From Novosphingobium sp. SG707 (lineage in GTDB: Bacteria > Pseudomonadota > Alphaproteobacteria > Sphingomonadales > Sphingomonadaceae): 64,000 bases of DNA. A model generated the notes under the pieces. The model was not told the origin of the DNA and ran no database searches. It saw nothing but the letters and a program-made list of their open reading frames with translations. Shown here one piece after another: positions 16,332-26,085 of the stretch; positions within the stretch are counted from its first letter, which is position 1; the number at the start of each line of letters is the position of its first letter. The DNA lies in the NCBI RefSeq assembly GCF_012275515.1, contig NZ_JAAZQL010000005.1, forward strand, positions 1-64,000. Reading direction: 5' to 3'. Position numbers and translations under genes: made by a program.

Positions 16332-17426
16332 TCAGCGCAGATGGCGCGCCAGCAATTGCAGCACGCAGCCGTAATAATCCTGGGCCAGCGCCTCGGTCTT
16401 GATCGGCTGGTTCAAGGTGCGCTGCACGACATTGCGTCCGCCCGGCGACAGCGGGAAGGGCGCCTCGGCTCCTGACCAGACATCCACCCACGCCGGAATC
16501 GGCTGGCCCGAGGCCTGTTTGGAGCGCCAGTAATCGGCAATCGGGGCCACCAGCGCGCCGCGCCGCGCCGCCACCGCATAGAGCGCGATCCGCACCGCAT
16601 CAAAACCGAATTGGGGCGCCTTGTCCGGCGCGGGCTGGGGCGTGCCGTCGGCCCCCACCACCACCCAGTCGGTGGGCAGATTATGCGCGCCGAACCGCGC
16701 CTTGCGCAGCAGGTTTTCGCAGGTGGCGATCACCGGGCCCCATGTGCCCGCACCATCCAGCGCGGCAAAGGCGTCAAGCGCGGTAAAGATGTAATAGGAC
16801 GGGTTGATCATCAAGCGGTCGCCCAGATCGAAACCGGCAATCCCCGGCATCAGATAATGCTGGCCCCCGCGCGCGATCACCAGATGCTCGCGGATCGCCT
16901 GCCGGATCTGGCGCGAGCGCGCCTCCCATGCGGGCATACCCCAGCGCCGCGCCGCCCGCGCCAGCGCCAGCGCGATCAGCATGTCGCCATCGGTGGCATT
17001 GTTGGGGTCGGCCACGGGATTGTTCGAACGCGGATCGAAGCGCCATGAATAAAGCGCAACATCGGCGCGGGCCAGATGGGCCTGCGTCCAGTTGTACATG
17101 GCCTCGAACGCCGGTCGGTCGCCCAGGGTCGCGGCCATCAGCATGCCGTAGCCCTGACCCTCGGTATGGCTGATGCCGCCATTGCCGGTGTCCACGATCC
17201 GGCCCGAGGCGTCGAGATAGATCTGGCGAAAGCTGGTCCACATGCCGTCCAGATTCTTTGGGCCGTTCAGGTTTTTCGGACTCTCCATGATCTTCGGGCC
17301 GTCGAACGACTTCTGCCCGTCCGTCGATGCTTCCGGGGTCACGGATTTGCCCTCCCCCTTGCGCGAACAGCCCACCATCAAGGCGGCGCTGGCGGCCATC
17401 AACATATGGCGACGGTCGAACAACAT
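16332..17426 (-). CDS. bcsZ: Endoglucanase BcsZ (GH8), lipoprotein-type signal
   Basis: BcsZ is the periplasmic beta-1,4-glucanase of bacterial cellulose operons, which trims or edits nascent cellulose. The protein is about 364 residues from the Met at 17426. It has a short signal with lipobox LMVGC, then a Ser/Pro/Asn-rich spacer with repeated K(N/I)LxGPKN units, then the GH8 alpha/alpha barrel. Family markers are GNGGISHTEGQGYGMLMA (the acid Glu), ATDGDMLIALAL (Asp) and INPSYYIF. It is the last gene of the bcs operon. The lipobox is unusual for BcsZ, which is normally soluble. Confidence 0.9.
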   Translation of the reverse strand: MLFDRRHMLMAASAALMVGCSRKGEGKSVTPEASTDGQKSFDGPKIMESPKNLNGPKNLDGMWTSFRQIYLDASGRIVDTGNGGISHTEGQGYGMLMAATLGDRPAFEAMYNWTQAHLARADVALYSWRFDPRSNNPVADPNNATDGDMLIALALARAARRWGMPAWEARSRQIRQAIREHLVIARGGQHYLMPGIAGFDLGDRLMINPSYYIFTALDAFAALDGAGTWGPVIATCENLLRKARFGAHNLPTDWVVVGADGTPQPAPDKAPQFGFDAVRIALYAVAARRGALVAPIADYWRSKQASGQPIPAWVDVWSGAEAPFPLSPGGRNVVQRTLNQPIKTEALAQDYYGCVLQLLARHLR

Positions 17427-17430
17427 GGTT

Positions 17431-17934
17431 TTATCTTGCATCAATCTCTGCGCCATGGCGGATTTCAATGATGTTGTCCGCACAGGACAACAGGCGGGTC
17501 TGCAGCGCCTCGGGGCTGCCCATGGCGCGCATCCACCCGTCATAAGCCCCCAGCAGCAGCGCGGGCAAGGCCGCACCCCAGTGGAAATCGGGGTCATAGG
17601 GGATGGTGGCGGGGGCGTCGTGATGATGGATCAGCACGCCCTGAAGATCGAGCGTGATCTCCGCCTCGCCCAGCCCGACGCGCGACCAGACCGCATTGAC
17701 CGCGCCCTGAAGCTCGCGCAGGTCACGCATGGCCGGAATCGGGTTTTGCCGCGCCAGACGCTGGCCCACAGCGCGAAAGAAGCCCTGCGCCTGCTCCTTG
17801 CCCGCATTGGCAAAGATCTCCGATACGGCCAAGGCCGCGATCACCGCCAATCCGCGCTCCGAGGTCAGCGGCGGCAAAGGCATGTCATCCATCGTGCCCC
17901 TCCCCTTGGGTGTCCCGTCATATGCAAGCCTCAT
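17431..17934 (-). CDS. bcsD: Cellulose synthase subunit BcsD
   Basis: BcsD/AcsD forms an octameric periplasmic ring that bundles glucan chains in crystalline cellulose producers. The 167-residue protein fits this family: a helix with QGFFRAVGQRLA, then DLRELQGAVNAVWSRVGLGEAEI, and LLLGAYDGWMRAMG near the end. GGGAGGAGG precedes the ATG at 17934, directly after the bcsC stop; upstream in-frame codons to 18006 lie inside bcsC. Its presence suggests ordered cellulose fibrils rather than an amorphous matrix. Confidence 0.8.
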   Translation of the reverse strand: MRLAYDGTPKGRGTMDDMPLPPLTSERGLAVIAALAVSEIFANAGKEQAQGFFRAVGQRLARQNPIPAMRDLRELQGAVNAVWSRVGLGEAEITLDLQGVLIHHHDAPATIPYDPDFHWGAALPALLLGAYDGWMRAMGSPEALQTRLLSCADNIIEIRHGAEIDAR

Positions 17935-17950
17935 GTGATGCCCTCCTCCC

Positions 17951-20900
17951 TTATTTGGTGCTGCCAAGGGATTGACGAATGCCCAGCATCGAGCGGAATT
18001 CGTCATAATTGCCGAATGTGTTGTAGCTGACTTCGCCGCCCACGCGGGTGGCCGGGCCGATGCGATAGTAGAGCGAGGTCTGGGCCGACATGCCGAAACC
18101 GGTCTTGCTCAGACTGTCGTAATAATTCCGCACATCGCTGTTGAGGGCCTTGAGCGCGTCGAGCTGGGCCTGTGCGGCCGCATTGGCCGGGGGATACAGG
18201 TTGGTGCGGTTCTGCGAGAAGCTCTGGAAGCCGGGCGTGCCGGACACCTTCAGATCCAGATTGCCCTTTTCATAGGCATAACGGACCGGGAAGCTGAGCG
18301 CGAGGAAGCTTTGCGGGCTGAAATAGCCGCCCTGACCCCAGGTGAACTCGTTTTGATTGTTGCCATAGGATTGGTAATTGATGTTCATCCCGGCCGTGAT
18401 CGACGAGTGTTCATCGCGCCATGCCCGCATATAGCCGCCGACATTGACCTCGACATTGCGGTTCTTGCGCGTATTCGTGCCGTTGTAACGGTTGTAGCTG
18501 ACGTCGCCATAGGCGCCATTGCCATTGTTTTCGTACGAGTAACCAACACCGCCCCCGGTGCGCATGACCTGGCCCCAGGTCTGGCCCGTCACGGGGTCGC
18601 GCGTTCCGGCATAGGAGACGACGCTGTCGGTCACCGGCTTGCGTTCAAACCATGCGCGCGCCGTGGCATGCTCGGAGAGTTGCGGGGTGACGGCCACGCG
18701 CCATGTCGCCTTGGTGCTGCCAAAGCCGACCGGCGTGGTGCCGCCTTCGATCTGCACCAGCTTGTCGGCATAGCCTGCGCTCAGCGCCACGCCCGAGGCG
18801 CGCTGGGTCTCGGCATTGATCAGCGCCGAGGCGACCTTGTTGACGATGGCCTGCGCCTCGATCGTGGCATTGGTGCCAAAGCGCGCAAGGCCCGAGCCCG
18901 TCGGACGCCCGGCATCAATCACCACCGCTTCGGCGCGGGCAAAGACGCGGCCGCGGCCAAGCCCGGTGGAAAGCTGGGCATTGGTCTTCATCTCGCTCAA
19001 TTGCGAGAGGCCCGCTTCACCCTTGCGCGCGCGGAACGAGGCGTTGACCTCGGCGCGCGGGCCATTGTCGGCGGCCAGCCCGGCGATGTCGCGCTCAATT
19101 CCCGCCAGCACCGGATCGACGGGCGCTTGCGGGGTCGCGGCGAAAGGGGCGGCGTTATTCTGGGCGCCTCCGGCAAAGCCATTGCCCGGCAGACCGCCCC
19201 ATGTGGCCGGAGCCGGGGCTGATTGCGGGGCGAAATTATTGCCCTGATAGGCGGTGGGAACCTGCTGGGCGCCATAATTGCCCTGCGGAGAGAAGCCGCT
19301 CTGCGCGGCCCCGTTTTGCCCGAACCCGTTTTGGGGCGCAAAGCTGTTCTGCTGCGCGGGCGCGCTCATCTGCAGGCGCGTGCCGCCGCCAAGGGCAAAG
19401 GGGTTGGGCATGGCGGGCGCGGCGGGCTGCTGCTGTTGCTGCTGCGCGCGGAAGGGGTTGGCGTCGGGGGCCTGCTGGGCCACCTGCGCGCCATCGGCGG
19501 CAAAGGGCGAGGAGGCGAAGGGATTGGCGCCGTTGTTCGTCCCGCTGCTGCGCTGATAGACCTCGCGGGCCTGTTTGAAATAGCGCGTGGCGGCCGAGGC
19601 ATTGCCGCGTGCCTGCTCGGTGCGGGCGGCGGCCAGCCAGACTTCGTAATTGTTCGGATTTTCGCGCAGCAACTGGGTCTGCGCCTGCTGGCTCAGGCTC
19701 TTGTCGCCGGCCGCCTGCGCGGTTTCCATCAGGCCCGAGAGCGCGTCGCGGTTCTTGGGATCGCGCACCAGAATCATCTGGAAGGTCTGCGCCGCGCGGG
19801 CATTCATCCGGCCCGACTGATAGAGCCGCGCCAGCGAGGAAAGGATCTCCGGGCTGTCGGGCGCGGCGTTGAAGGCGGTCTGGAGCACGTCGAAGGCCTG
19901 GGCGAACTGACCGGCCTGACGCAGGCGGTCGGCCTGCTGGGCGGCGGCGCTGGCGGCCATGCGGGCCACGGCGCGCTGACCATTGGGATCGCCCGCGGCC
20001 AATTGCGTCGCCTTGGCCATCGCGGTGCGCGCCAGATCGTCGCGCCCCGTGCGCACGGCCACGCGCAGGATGGCCTCATAACCGGCGATTTCCGAAACCG
20101 GTCCGTTGATCGCCTGCTGCGCCATCGCGGCGGCATCGAAATTGTCGCCCAGATCGAGCAGCGCCTCGGCAATCGCGGCCTGCTTGATCGGCGAAAGACC
20201 CTTGGTGCCGCCCAATTGCTTGAGCACGCCGACCGCTTCGCCCTTCTGGCCATTGGCGCCGATCTGCTTGGCGCGGATGATGGCGGTGTCGATCTTCAGT
20301 CCGATGGCGAAATTGCGCATCGGGGCCGAGCGGGCCTCGTCGGGAATGCGGTCGATCAACCCTTGCGCATTGGCGGTGCGGCCCAGATCGGCGTTCAGCA
20401 TCGCAGCGGCATAAAGCGCGTCGGGATCGGTCGAGGAAGAGAGCGAGGCGATCAGGCTCTCGCTTTCGGGCACGCGGCCGCGGCGGATCATGAAGCGGGC
20501 AAATTCATAGCGGATCCACGGATCGTTCTGGTCCAGCATGATGCCCTGCTGAAACGCCTGTTCCGCGCCGAAATCATCGCCGCGCGCCGCCGCCGACAGA
20601 GCCGCCCCGCGCGCCGCGCGGCTTTGCAGCCGCTGGCCGTTGGGGCTGTCCTCGCCGCCTGCCTGACGATAGAGGTCGGCGGCATCGGCAAAGCGGCCCT
20701 GACGTTCGTAAATGTCGGCCAGCAATTCATAGGCGCCGCCATTTTCGGCATAGCCCGAGCGGATCAGCGCCTCGGCGGCCTTGCGGGCATCGTCCAGAGC
20801 GCCGCGCGTGACCATCGCCTGCGCTTCCTGAAGCGAGGCGAAATAGCGCGCTGATTCCAGCGCTTCCTTCCACTTGGACGCATCGCCCAACTGGCTGGCC

Positions 20901-21502
20901 TGCGCCAGTTGATCGCGGGCCTGCGCAAAGCGGCCGCGCTTCAGATCGACCAGACCAAGGCCGCCCAGCGCATCGGCGTCGCGCTTGTTGCGGCTCAGCG
21001 CGGATTGGAACTGACGCTCGGCGCTGTCCAGATCATTGTCCTGCAACTCGCGGAAGCCGATGACGCGGGCCTGACCGGCGCGGTCGGCCGCCGAAGGTCC
21101 GGCGGGTGCGGCAGGGCGCGGCGCGGGCTTTTCGGCCGCAGCCGGGGCGGGCGCAGGCGCGGCGCGCGGCGTTACCGGGCGCGGAGCCGGTGCGCGGGCG
21201 GGCTGGGGCATGGCCGCCAGAGTGCGGGTCGGCTGGGGCGCGGGGGCGGGCGCTGCGGCGGGCGCCAGCGCGCGCTTGGCCACCGCATTGCCCGGGTCCA
21301 GCTCCAGCGCGCGGCGCCATGCCTGCACGGCCAGATCGTGGCGCCCCTTGCCTTCCCAATATTGGGCCTGATCCAGCAGGGTCTTGACCCCCGATGCCTG
21401 CGCATGGGCGGGCGCGGATACCATACCCGAGGCCAGCATCGCTGCGGCCAGCGCTACGCCGGTATTCCAGCGCATTGCGCGGCGTTGAGAGGCGATGCTC
21501 AC
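17951..21502 (-). CDS. bcsC: Cellulose synthase outer membrane export protein BcsC
   Basis: BcsC carries cellulose through the periplasm and outer membrane. The 1183-residue protein has a signal peptide (to about residue 35) and an Ala/Pro-rich spacer at 85-145. A long array of TPR repeats follows to about residue 690. After it comes a Gln/Asn/Phe/Pro-rich low-complexity linker (about 690-830) with poly-Gln and repeats of NPFA and QNGF. The C-terminal 350 residues are the BCSC_C beta-barrel, ending in a short amphipathic strand. It starts with GTG at 21502, overlapping the stop of bcsAB (GTGA), so the two are translationally coupled. Confidence 0.92.
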   Translation of the reverse strand: MSIASQRRAMRWNTGVALAAAMLASGMVSAPAHAQASGVKTLLDQAQYWEGKGRHDLAVQAWRRALELDPGNAVAKRALAPAAAPAPAPQPTRTLAAMPQPARAPAPRPVTPRAAPAPAPAAAEKPAPRPAAPAGPSAADRAGQARVIGFRELQDNDLDSAERQFQSALSRNKRDADALGGLGLVDLKRGRFAQARDQLAQASQLGDASKWKEALESARYFASLQEAQAMVTRGALDDARKAAEALIRSGYAENGGAYELLADIYERQGRFADAADLYRQAGGEDSPNGQRLQSRAARGAALSAAARGDDFGAEQAFQQGIMLDQNDPWIRYEFARFMIRRGRVPESESLIASLSSSTDPDALYAAAMLNADLGRTANAQGLIDRIPDEARSAPMRNFAIGLKIDTAIIRAKQIGANGQKGEAVGVLKQLGGTKGLSPIKQAAIAEALLDLGDNFDAAAMAQQAINGPVSEIAGYEAILRVAVRTGRDDLARTAMAKATQLAAGDPNGQRAVARMAASAAAQQADRLRQAGQFAQAFDVLQTAFNAAPDSPEILSSLARLYQSGRMNARAAQTFQMILVRDPKNRDALSGLMETAQAAGDKSLSQQAQTQLLRENPNNYEVWLAAARTEQARGNASAATRYFKQAREVYQRSSGTNNGANPFASSPFAADGAQVAQQAPDANPFRAQQQQQQPAAPAMPNPFALGGGTRLQMSAPAQQNSFAPQNGFGQNGAAQSGFSPQGNYGAQQVPTAYQGNNFAPQSAPAPATWGGLPGNGFAGGAQNNAAPFAATPQAPVDPVLAGIERDIAGLAADNGPRAEVNASFRARKGEAGLSQLSEMKTNAQLSTGLGRGRVFARAEAVVIDAGRPTGSGLARFGTNATIEAQAIVNKVASALINAETQRASGVALSAGYADKLVQIEGGTTPVGFGSTKATWRVAVTPQLSEHATARAWFERKPVTDSVVSYAGTRDPVTGQTWGQVMRTGGGVGYSYENNGNGAYGDVSYNRYNGTNTRKNRNVEVNVGGYMRAWRDEHSSITAGMNINYQSYGNNQNEFTWGQGGYFSPQSFLALSFPVRYAYEKGNLDLKVSGTPGFQSFSQNRTNLYPPANAAAQAQLDALKALNSDVRNYYDSLSKTGFGMSAQTSLYYRIGPATRVGGEVSYNTFGNYDEFRSMLGIRQSLGSTK

Positions 21503-24500
21503 TTCTTGTCTCCCTTGTGCTGGTTCAGGTCGGCAGGCGCTTCACCCTGCAGGCGCTTCTTGGCCTGGCGGGCAAAGATCAGATAGACAGGGCCCGTCAG
21601 CAGCAGGGCAAGCAGCACCCCGCTCAGCGCCATCAACAGCGGGCGCTGGCTGAACCAATAGGCCATCTTCATCCAGAGCGGCAGGCTGCCGGCCCAATAG
21701 CGCGGACCAATGGCAAAGCTGTTCATGCCATCGCCGGTGGTGACGGCAAGGTCGCCCTGAATCTGGGCGTTGATCTTGTCGTCATTCATGCCGTCGACCA
21801 ACTGGGGCAGGGTGGCGGTGTCATCCGCAATCAGCGCGACCACGCTGCGGCCAGAGGAGATGGGCGATTCAAAGGCGACGATGCCGTTAAAGCCCTTGGA
21901 GGCATAGACGGTGTTCTCGACGTCTTCCTTGTTGTCCTTGCCCCAGCCGCCCAGCAGGCTCTCGACATATTGCAGGGGCGAGCGCTCGGTGACCTTGAGC
22001 GAGCCGCCCTCGTTGCGCAGCGGCGCATTGGCAAACAGCGCCCCGCCCGCCAGATTGGCGCTGCCGATCACGAGCACATCATGGTCAGCGGTCTGTTCAC
22101 CATTGCCGCCCATCGAAACGGTAACGCCCGTGGTGGCCACGCCGGTCGAATCGCCCAGACGGCCCATCATGTCGAGGAATGCCTCGATCGCGGGTTCGCT
22201 GGGATGTTCGTCCATCACCACCACGGTTTCCGACAGGTCGGGGCGCACGGTGAAGGGATAGCCCGCGCCCGCAAAGCTGGCCAGATCGGGCATCTGCAGC
22301 CCGTGCCATGCGCCGGTCAGGTTGATCGTCGAATTGGGATCGAGGCCCACGCGCACATTGTCGGGCAGCGTGCCGGTGCACTTCTGCTTGTCGGCCATGA
22401 TCAGGTTATAGTCGAAGACGATCTCGTTCGAGCCGAACAGGTTGTAGCGGGGCAGGCCCACGCTGCCGCGACCATTGACGCTGTTGGCGCCCGAACCATA
22501 CCACAGGCGCTGCCACCAGCTCATGCCGGTCAGCGGCAGGGTTTTCAGGAACTGGCCGTTGATCGACACATCCATGCGCGAACCTTCGCGGTCCAGCCAC
22601 TTGGCGTCGGGATAGATATAGCCAAGATTGAGCGAGCCGCCCTGACGGGGCCAGAAGAACAGGTCGGGCGCAAGGCGGAAACGCGCGGCCAGCGGGCCCG
22701 GCGGCAGGCCCATGCCCACCAGCGCATAAGGCGCCATGACCTCGCCCAGCTTGACCTCGCGGCCCGTGGTCAGCCAGCGCGGCGCGCCATAGCGCGGCCA
22801 GGTGGGGATGCGGGCATTGTCAAAGCTCATCTGCGCGCCGCCCGGAATGCCCTTGGCGCTGGCCAGAGCGGCGGCGGCAAGGCGGATTTCGGCATCATTG
22901 CGCCCGGCAATCACCAGCAGCATGCCGCTGGAATCGGCCGGGTTGCGGATCATTGTGGCGGTCGCGCCATTGATCGGCACATTGATGCCCAGCGCGGGGG
23001 CCTTCATGAACACGATCGCATTGCCGGTGGGCAGGCGGCCTACCATCGGCTTGAAGGCAAAGCCGCGATACGAGGCCAGGCTGCCCATCCACGAGGAGAT
23101 GCTGGCGGCGGCTTCCAGATCGCCATGCGTGGGCGCGGCGGCAAACACAAAAGGCAGATGCAGCGCGCCATTGTCGTGGCGGTCAAAGAACGGGCCGGGC
23201 AGGCTGGCCAGATCGGGCGCCTTGGGCAGCGACTGCACGGTCAGGTCAAAGCCGGACTGGACATTGCTGACATTGGCCCAGAGCGAGGAGTGGAACGGGT
23301 CCTCGCAATCGCGGGCATAATGCGCGATCAGGCGCAGGTTGAGCTGGTTGTCGCCGGGCAGGAACAGCGCGGGATTGACCGGGATCTTGAGCGTGATGCC
23401 GCCTGCATTGTCGCGGGTCAGCGCAACGGTCTGGACCACCTCGCCATTGAGCAGCACGACGAGCTGCGACAGGTCGCCCAGCAGCGCCGGGCTCCATGCC
23501 GCGCGCAGCGTGACCAGCGCGTCGGTGACGATATCATTGGGGCGCATGCCGAAGGGAATGCCGATTTCGCCGCGCGTGCCCGCCAGACGGATCGGCGTCT
23601 TGATGCGCAGGTCCTTGAAGGTCAGATGTTCGCGGCGCGTGCCGGTGGTGCCCGCCGAGATCAGCGGTGCGGCCGGGGCGGCGGCCTCGGGCGCGGCGGT
23701 GGCGGCAGCGGCCACCGGAGCCTGGGCGCGCAAGGCATCATGCGGGGCCAGCATCGAGGCGGCCATGACCGCCAGCAGGCAGGCGGCGGCCTTGATCCCG
23801 GCCAGCCCCTTGGGCGCGGCCACCGGGCGGGCCATCAGCATCGGGCGTTCGGCCAGGGCGGCCTCTGCCTCGACCGGTTCGGACGACGCTTCGGGGCGCG
23901 CCATCGGCTTGTCCTTGGCGGCCTCCTTGGCGGCCGGAACGGGCTTGCTGGGCAATTCGGCGTTGGCGGCCGCCATTTGCGCACGCTGGGCACGCATCCG
24001 GCGACGTTCCTCGACATTCAGACCAAGCAGGCGCTTCAACGTCATCAGATCGACGGCAAGAATATCTTTCACAGACCGCAGTTCCCCAACCGGATCGGGT
24101 GCCGACATTTGCCACGCATCCGCCCGTCCCATAACGGCACGCACTAGCTTGCGGCCCATGGCCATGTCCAGCGGGTGGAACCGTACAAATGCGTATCCGC
24201 GCGCCGTGCGAATAGTATCCACAGGAATAACCAAACGATCGGCGTCCATATCCAGCGCGATATGGGTCAGTTCAGGTTCGCGCACCGGCAGATCGGCGGG
24301 AAGAGCAATCGCCGCGCCGCCCATCGAGATGTCACGCGTGACGCCGGTAATGGCATGGCCCGACTTCAGATAGAGCGTGACGGGCAGTTCGGCATGGATG
24401 CGGATGTCCTTGCGCGCCTGACGCGTTTCGCGCGCCACCGAGACGGCGGCCAGCAGGATGATCAGCGAGAAGCTGGCCCAGGCGGTGTTGAGCAGCAGCG

Positions 24501-26085
24501 TGTCGATCTGGATGTTGAAGCTGGACTGGAAGAACAGCAGCTTGATCCAGCCCATCGAGACGGCCCCCGCCAGCAGCGCGATGGCCACCAGATGGGGCTT
24601 CACAATGGCCCAGTCGAAGAAGGTCTGGTCCAGCAGGTCGCCCTTGTCGGTGACGTTGAACTTGCCCTTGCGCGGCTGGAACCAGGTCATGACCGTGGGC
24701 TTGACCAGATGGAAGGCCAGCATGGTCTCATAGACCTCGCCCCAGAACGGGCGGCGCCAGCCAAGCTGCGAACGGCCGCTGAACACCTGCGAACAGACGA
24801 GGTGGGGCGCGGAGAAGGCGAAGATCAGCGAGGCCGAGGCCTGAATGATGTTCTGGCCAAAGATCAGATAGGCCAGCGGGCTGGTCAAAAACACGATGCG
24901 CGGCAGCGGAAACTGAAAGTGCATCATGGCGTTGAGATAGCACAGGCGCTGGGTGATGCTCAGCCCCCTGCCGAACAGCGGGCAGTCGATGCGCAGGATC
25001 TGGGTCATGCCGCGCGCCCAGCGGATGCGCTGGCCCACGTGCAGAACGAAACGTTCGGTGGCAAGGCCCGCCGACAGGCGCGCCTCCAGGTAGCCGGTGT
25101 TCCAGCCCATGCGCTGCAGCTTGAGTGCGGTATGCGCGTCCTCGGTCACGGTTTCACCGGCAAAGCCGTTGGTGATTTCCAGCGCCTCGCGGCGGATGAT
25201 CGCGCAGGAGCCGCAGAAGAAAGCCGCGTTCCACAGATCGTTGCCGCCCTGCACCGGGCCATAGAACAGGTCGCCTTCGCCCGGCATGTCGCCCACCACA
25301 TTGCCCAGATTGCGCTGGACCGGATCGGGCGAATACATGTGGTGCGGCGTCTGCATCAGCGCCAGCTTGGGGTCCTTGTCAAACCAGCCGACCGAGAGCT
25401 GCAGGAACGAGCGCGTCGGCACGTGGTCGCAGTCGAAGATGGCGATCAGCTTGCCGTCGGTCTTTTTCATCGCCGCGTTCATATTGCCCGCCTTGGCGTG
25501 CAGATTGTTGTCGCGCGTGATGTAGCCGCATCCCGCCTTGCGGGCGAAAGCCTTGAATTCCGGGCGCTTGCCGTCGTCCAGGATATAGACGTTGAAGCGG
25601 TCGGCCGGATAATCCATATCCATCGCGGCATAGACCGTGTTGCGCACGATCGAGAGGCTCTCGTTATAGGTGGGGATGTAAACGTCCACCGTGGGCCATT
25701 GCGAGGGATCGCCTGCGGGTTCCACCACGGGGCGATAGAGCGGCCAGCTGGTCTGGATAAAGCCCAGCACGAGGATGACCCAGGCATAGGCTTCGGCCAG
25801 ATACAGGCCGGTGCCCAGCATCGCTTCGAGCGGGCCGCCGAAGGAGAGCGTCTGGGTCGTGCGCCAGAACAGATAGCGGGTGGACACGATCAGCGAGAGC
25901 AGGCCGATGGCCAGCGCGCCCTTCTGCGATTTCCAGCGGTTGATGATCAGCGCGCCCACGATCGTGGCGCCGGCAAATTGCCATTGCGATTTGGCATCCA
26001 GAGGCACGGTGATGACCGCCACGGCGATCATCGCCAGCAGCGCCCATCCGAACAAACGTCCGATCCTGGGGAGATAGTCGATCAC
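21499..26085 (-). CDS. bcsAB: Fused cellulose synthase BcsA-BcsB
   Basis: This 1528-residue protein joins the catalytic subunit and its periplasmic partner in one chain. Residues 1-550 are BcsA: transmembrane helices around a GT2 domain with DDG170-172, DCD218-220, TED314-316 and QRIRW352-356, the UDP-glucose and acceptor sites. A PilZ domain for cyclic di-GMP follows (RxxxR near 552-562, DISMGG 585-590). An Ala/Pro/Glu linker with a transmembrane stretch at about 760-785 leads to BcsB (about 810-1490), then a C-terminal anchor. Such fusions are known from Acetobacteraceae (AcsAB) and some sphingomonads. It starts with GTG, overlapping the bcsQ stop. Confidence 0.95.
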   Translation of the reverse strand: MIDYLPRIGRLFGWALLAMIAVAVITVPLDAKSQWQFAGATIVGALIINRWKSQKGALAIGLLSLIVSTRYLFWRTTQTLSFGGPLEAMLGTGLYLAEAYAWVILVLGFIQTSWPLYRPVVEPAGDPSQWPTVDVYIPTYNESLSIVRNTVYAAMDMDYPADRFNVYILDDGKRPEFKAFARKAGCGYITRDNNLHAKAGNMNAAMKKTDGKLIAIFDCDHVPTRSFLQLSVGWFDKDPKLALMQTPHHMYSPDPVQRNLGNVVGDMPGEGDLFYGPVQGGNDLWNAAFFCGSCAIIRREALEITNGFAGETVTEDAHTALKLQRMGWNTGYLEARLSAGLATERFVLHVGQRIRWARGMTQILRIDCPLFGRGLSITQRLCYLNAMMHFQFPLPRIVFLTSPLAYLIFGQNIIQASASLIFAFSAPHLVCSQVFSGRSQLGWRRPFWGEVYETMLAFHLVKPTVMTWFQPRKGKFNVTDKGDLLDQTFFDWAIVKPHLVAIALLAGAVSMGWIKLLFFQSSFNIQIDTLLLNTAWASFSLIILLAAVSVARETRQARKDIRIHAELPVTLYLKSGHAITGVTRDISMGGAAIALPADLPVREPELTHIALDMDADRLVIPVDTIRTARGYAFVRFHPLDMAMGRKLVRAVMGRADAWQMSAPDPVGELRSVKDILAVDLMTLKRLLGLNVEERRRMRAQRAQMAAANAELPSKPVPAAKEAAKDKPMARPEASSEPVEAEAALAERPMLMARPVAAPKGLAGIKAAACLLAVMAASMLAPHDALRAQAPVAAAATAAPEAAAPAAPLISAGTTGTRREHLTFKDLRIKTPIRLAGTRGEIGIPFGMRPNDIVTDALVTLRAAWSPALLGDLSQLVVLLNGEVVQTVALTRDNAGGITLKIPVNPALFLPGDNQLNLRLIAHYARDCEDPFHSSLWANVSNVQSGFDLTVQSLPKAPDLASLPGPFFDRHDNGALHLPFVFAAAPTHGDLEAAASISSWMGSLASYRGFAFKPMVGRLPTGNAIVFMKAPALGINVPINGATATMIRNPADSSGMLLVIAGRNDAEIRLAAAALASAKGIPGGAQMSFDNARIPTWPRYGAPRWLTTGREVKLGEVMAPYALVGMGLPPGPLAARFRLAPDLFFWPRQGGSLNLGYIYPDAKWLDREGSRMDVSINGQFLKTLPLTGMSWWQRLWYGSGANSVNGRGSVGLPRYNLFGSNEIVFDYNLIMADKQKCTGTLPDNVRVGLDPNSTINLTGAWHGLQMPDLASFAGAGYPFTVRPDLSETVVVMDEHPSEPAIEAFLDMMGRLGDSTGVATTGVTVSMGGNGEQTADHDVLVIGSANLAGGALFANAPLRNEGGSLKVTERSPLQYVESLLGGWGKDNKEDVENTVYASKGFNGIVAFESPISSGRSVVALIADDTATLPQLVDGMNDDKINAQIQGDLAVTTGDGMNSFAIGPRYWAGSLPLWMKMAYWFSQRPLLMALSGVLLALLLTGPVYLIFARQAKKRLQGEAPADLNQHKGDKK

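Noticed and set aside
21394-24147. 917-codon plus-strand ORF opposite bcsAB
   Set aside because: Arg/His/Gly-rich shadow of the fused synthase; no start signal and no domain.
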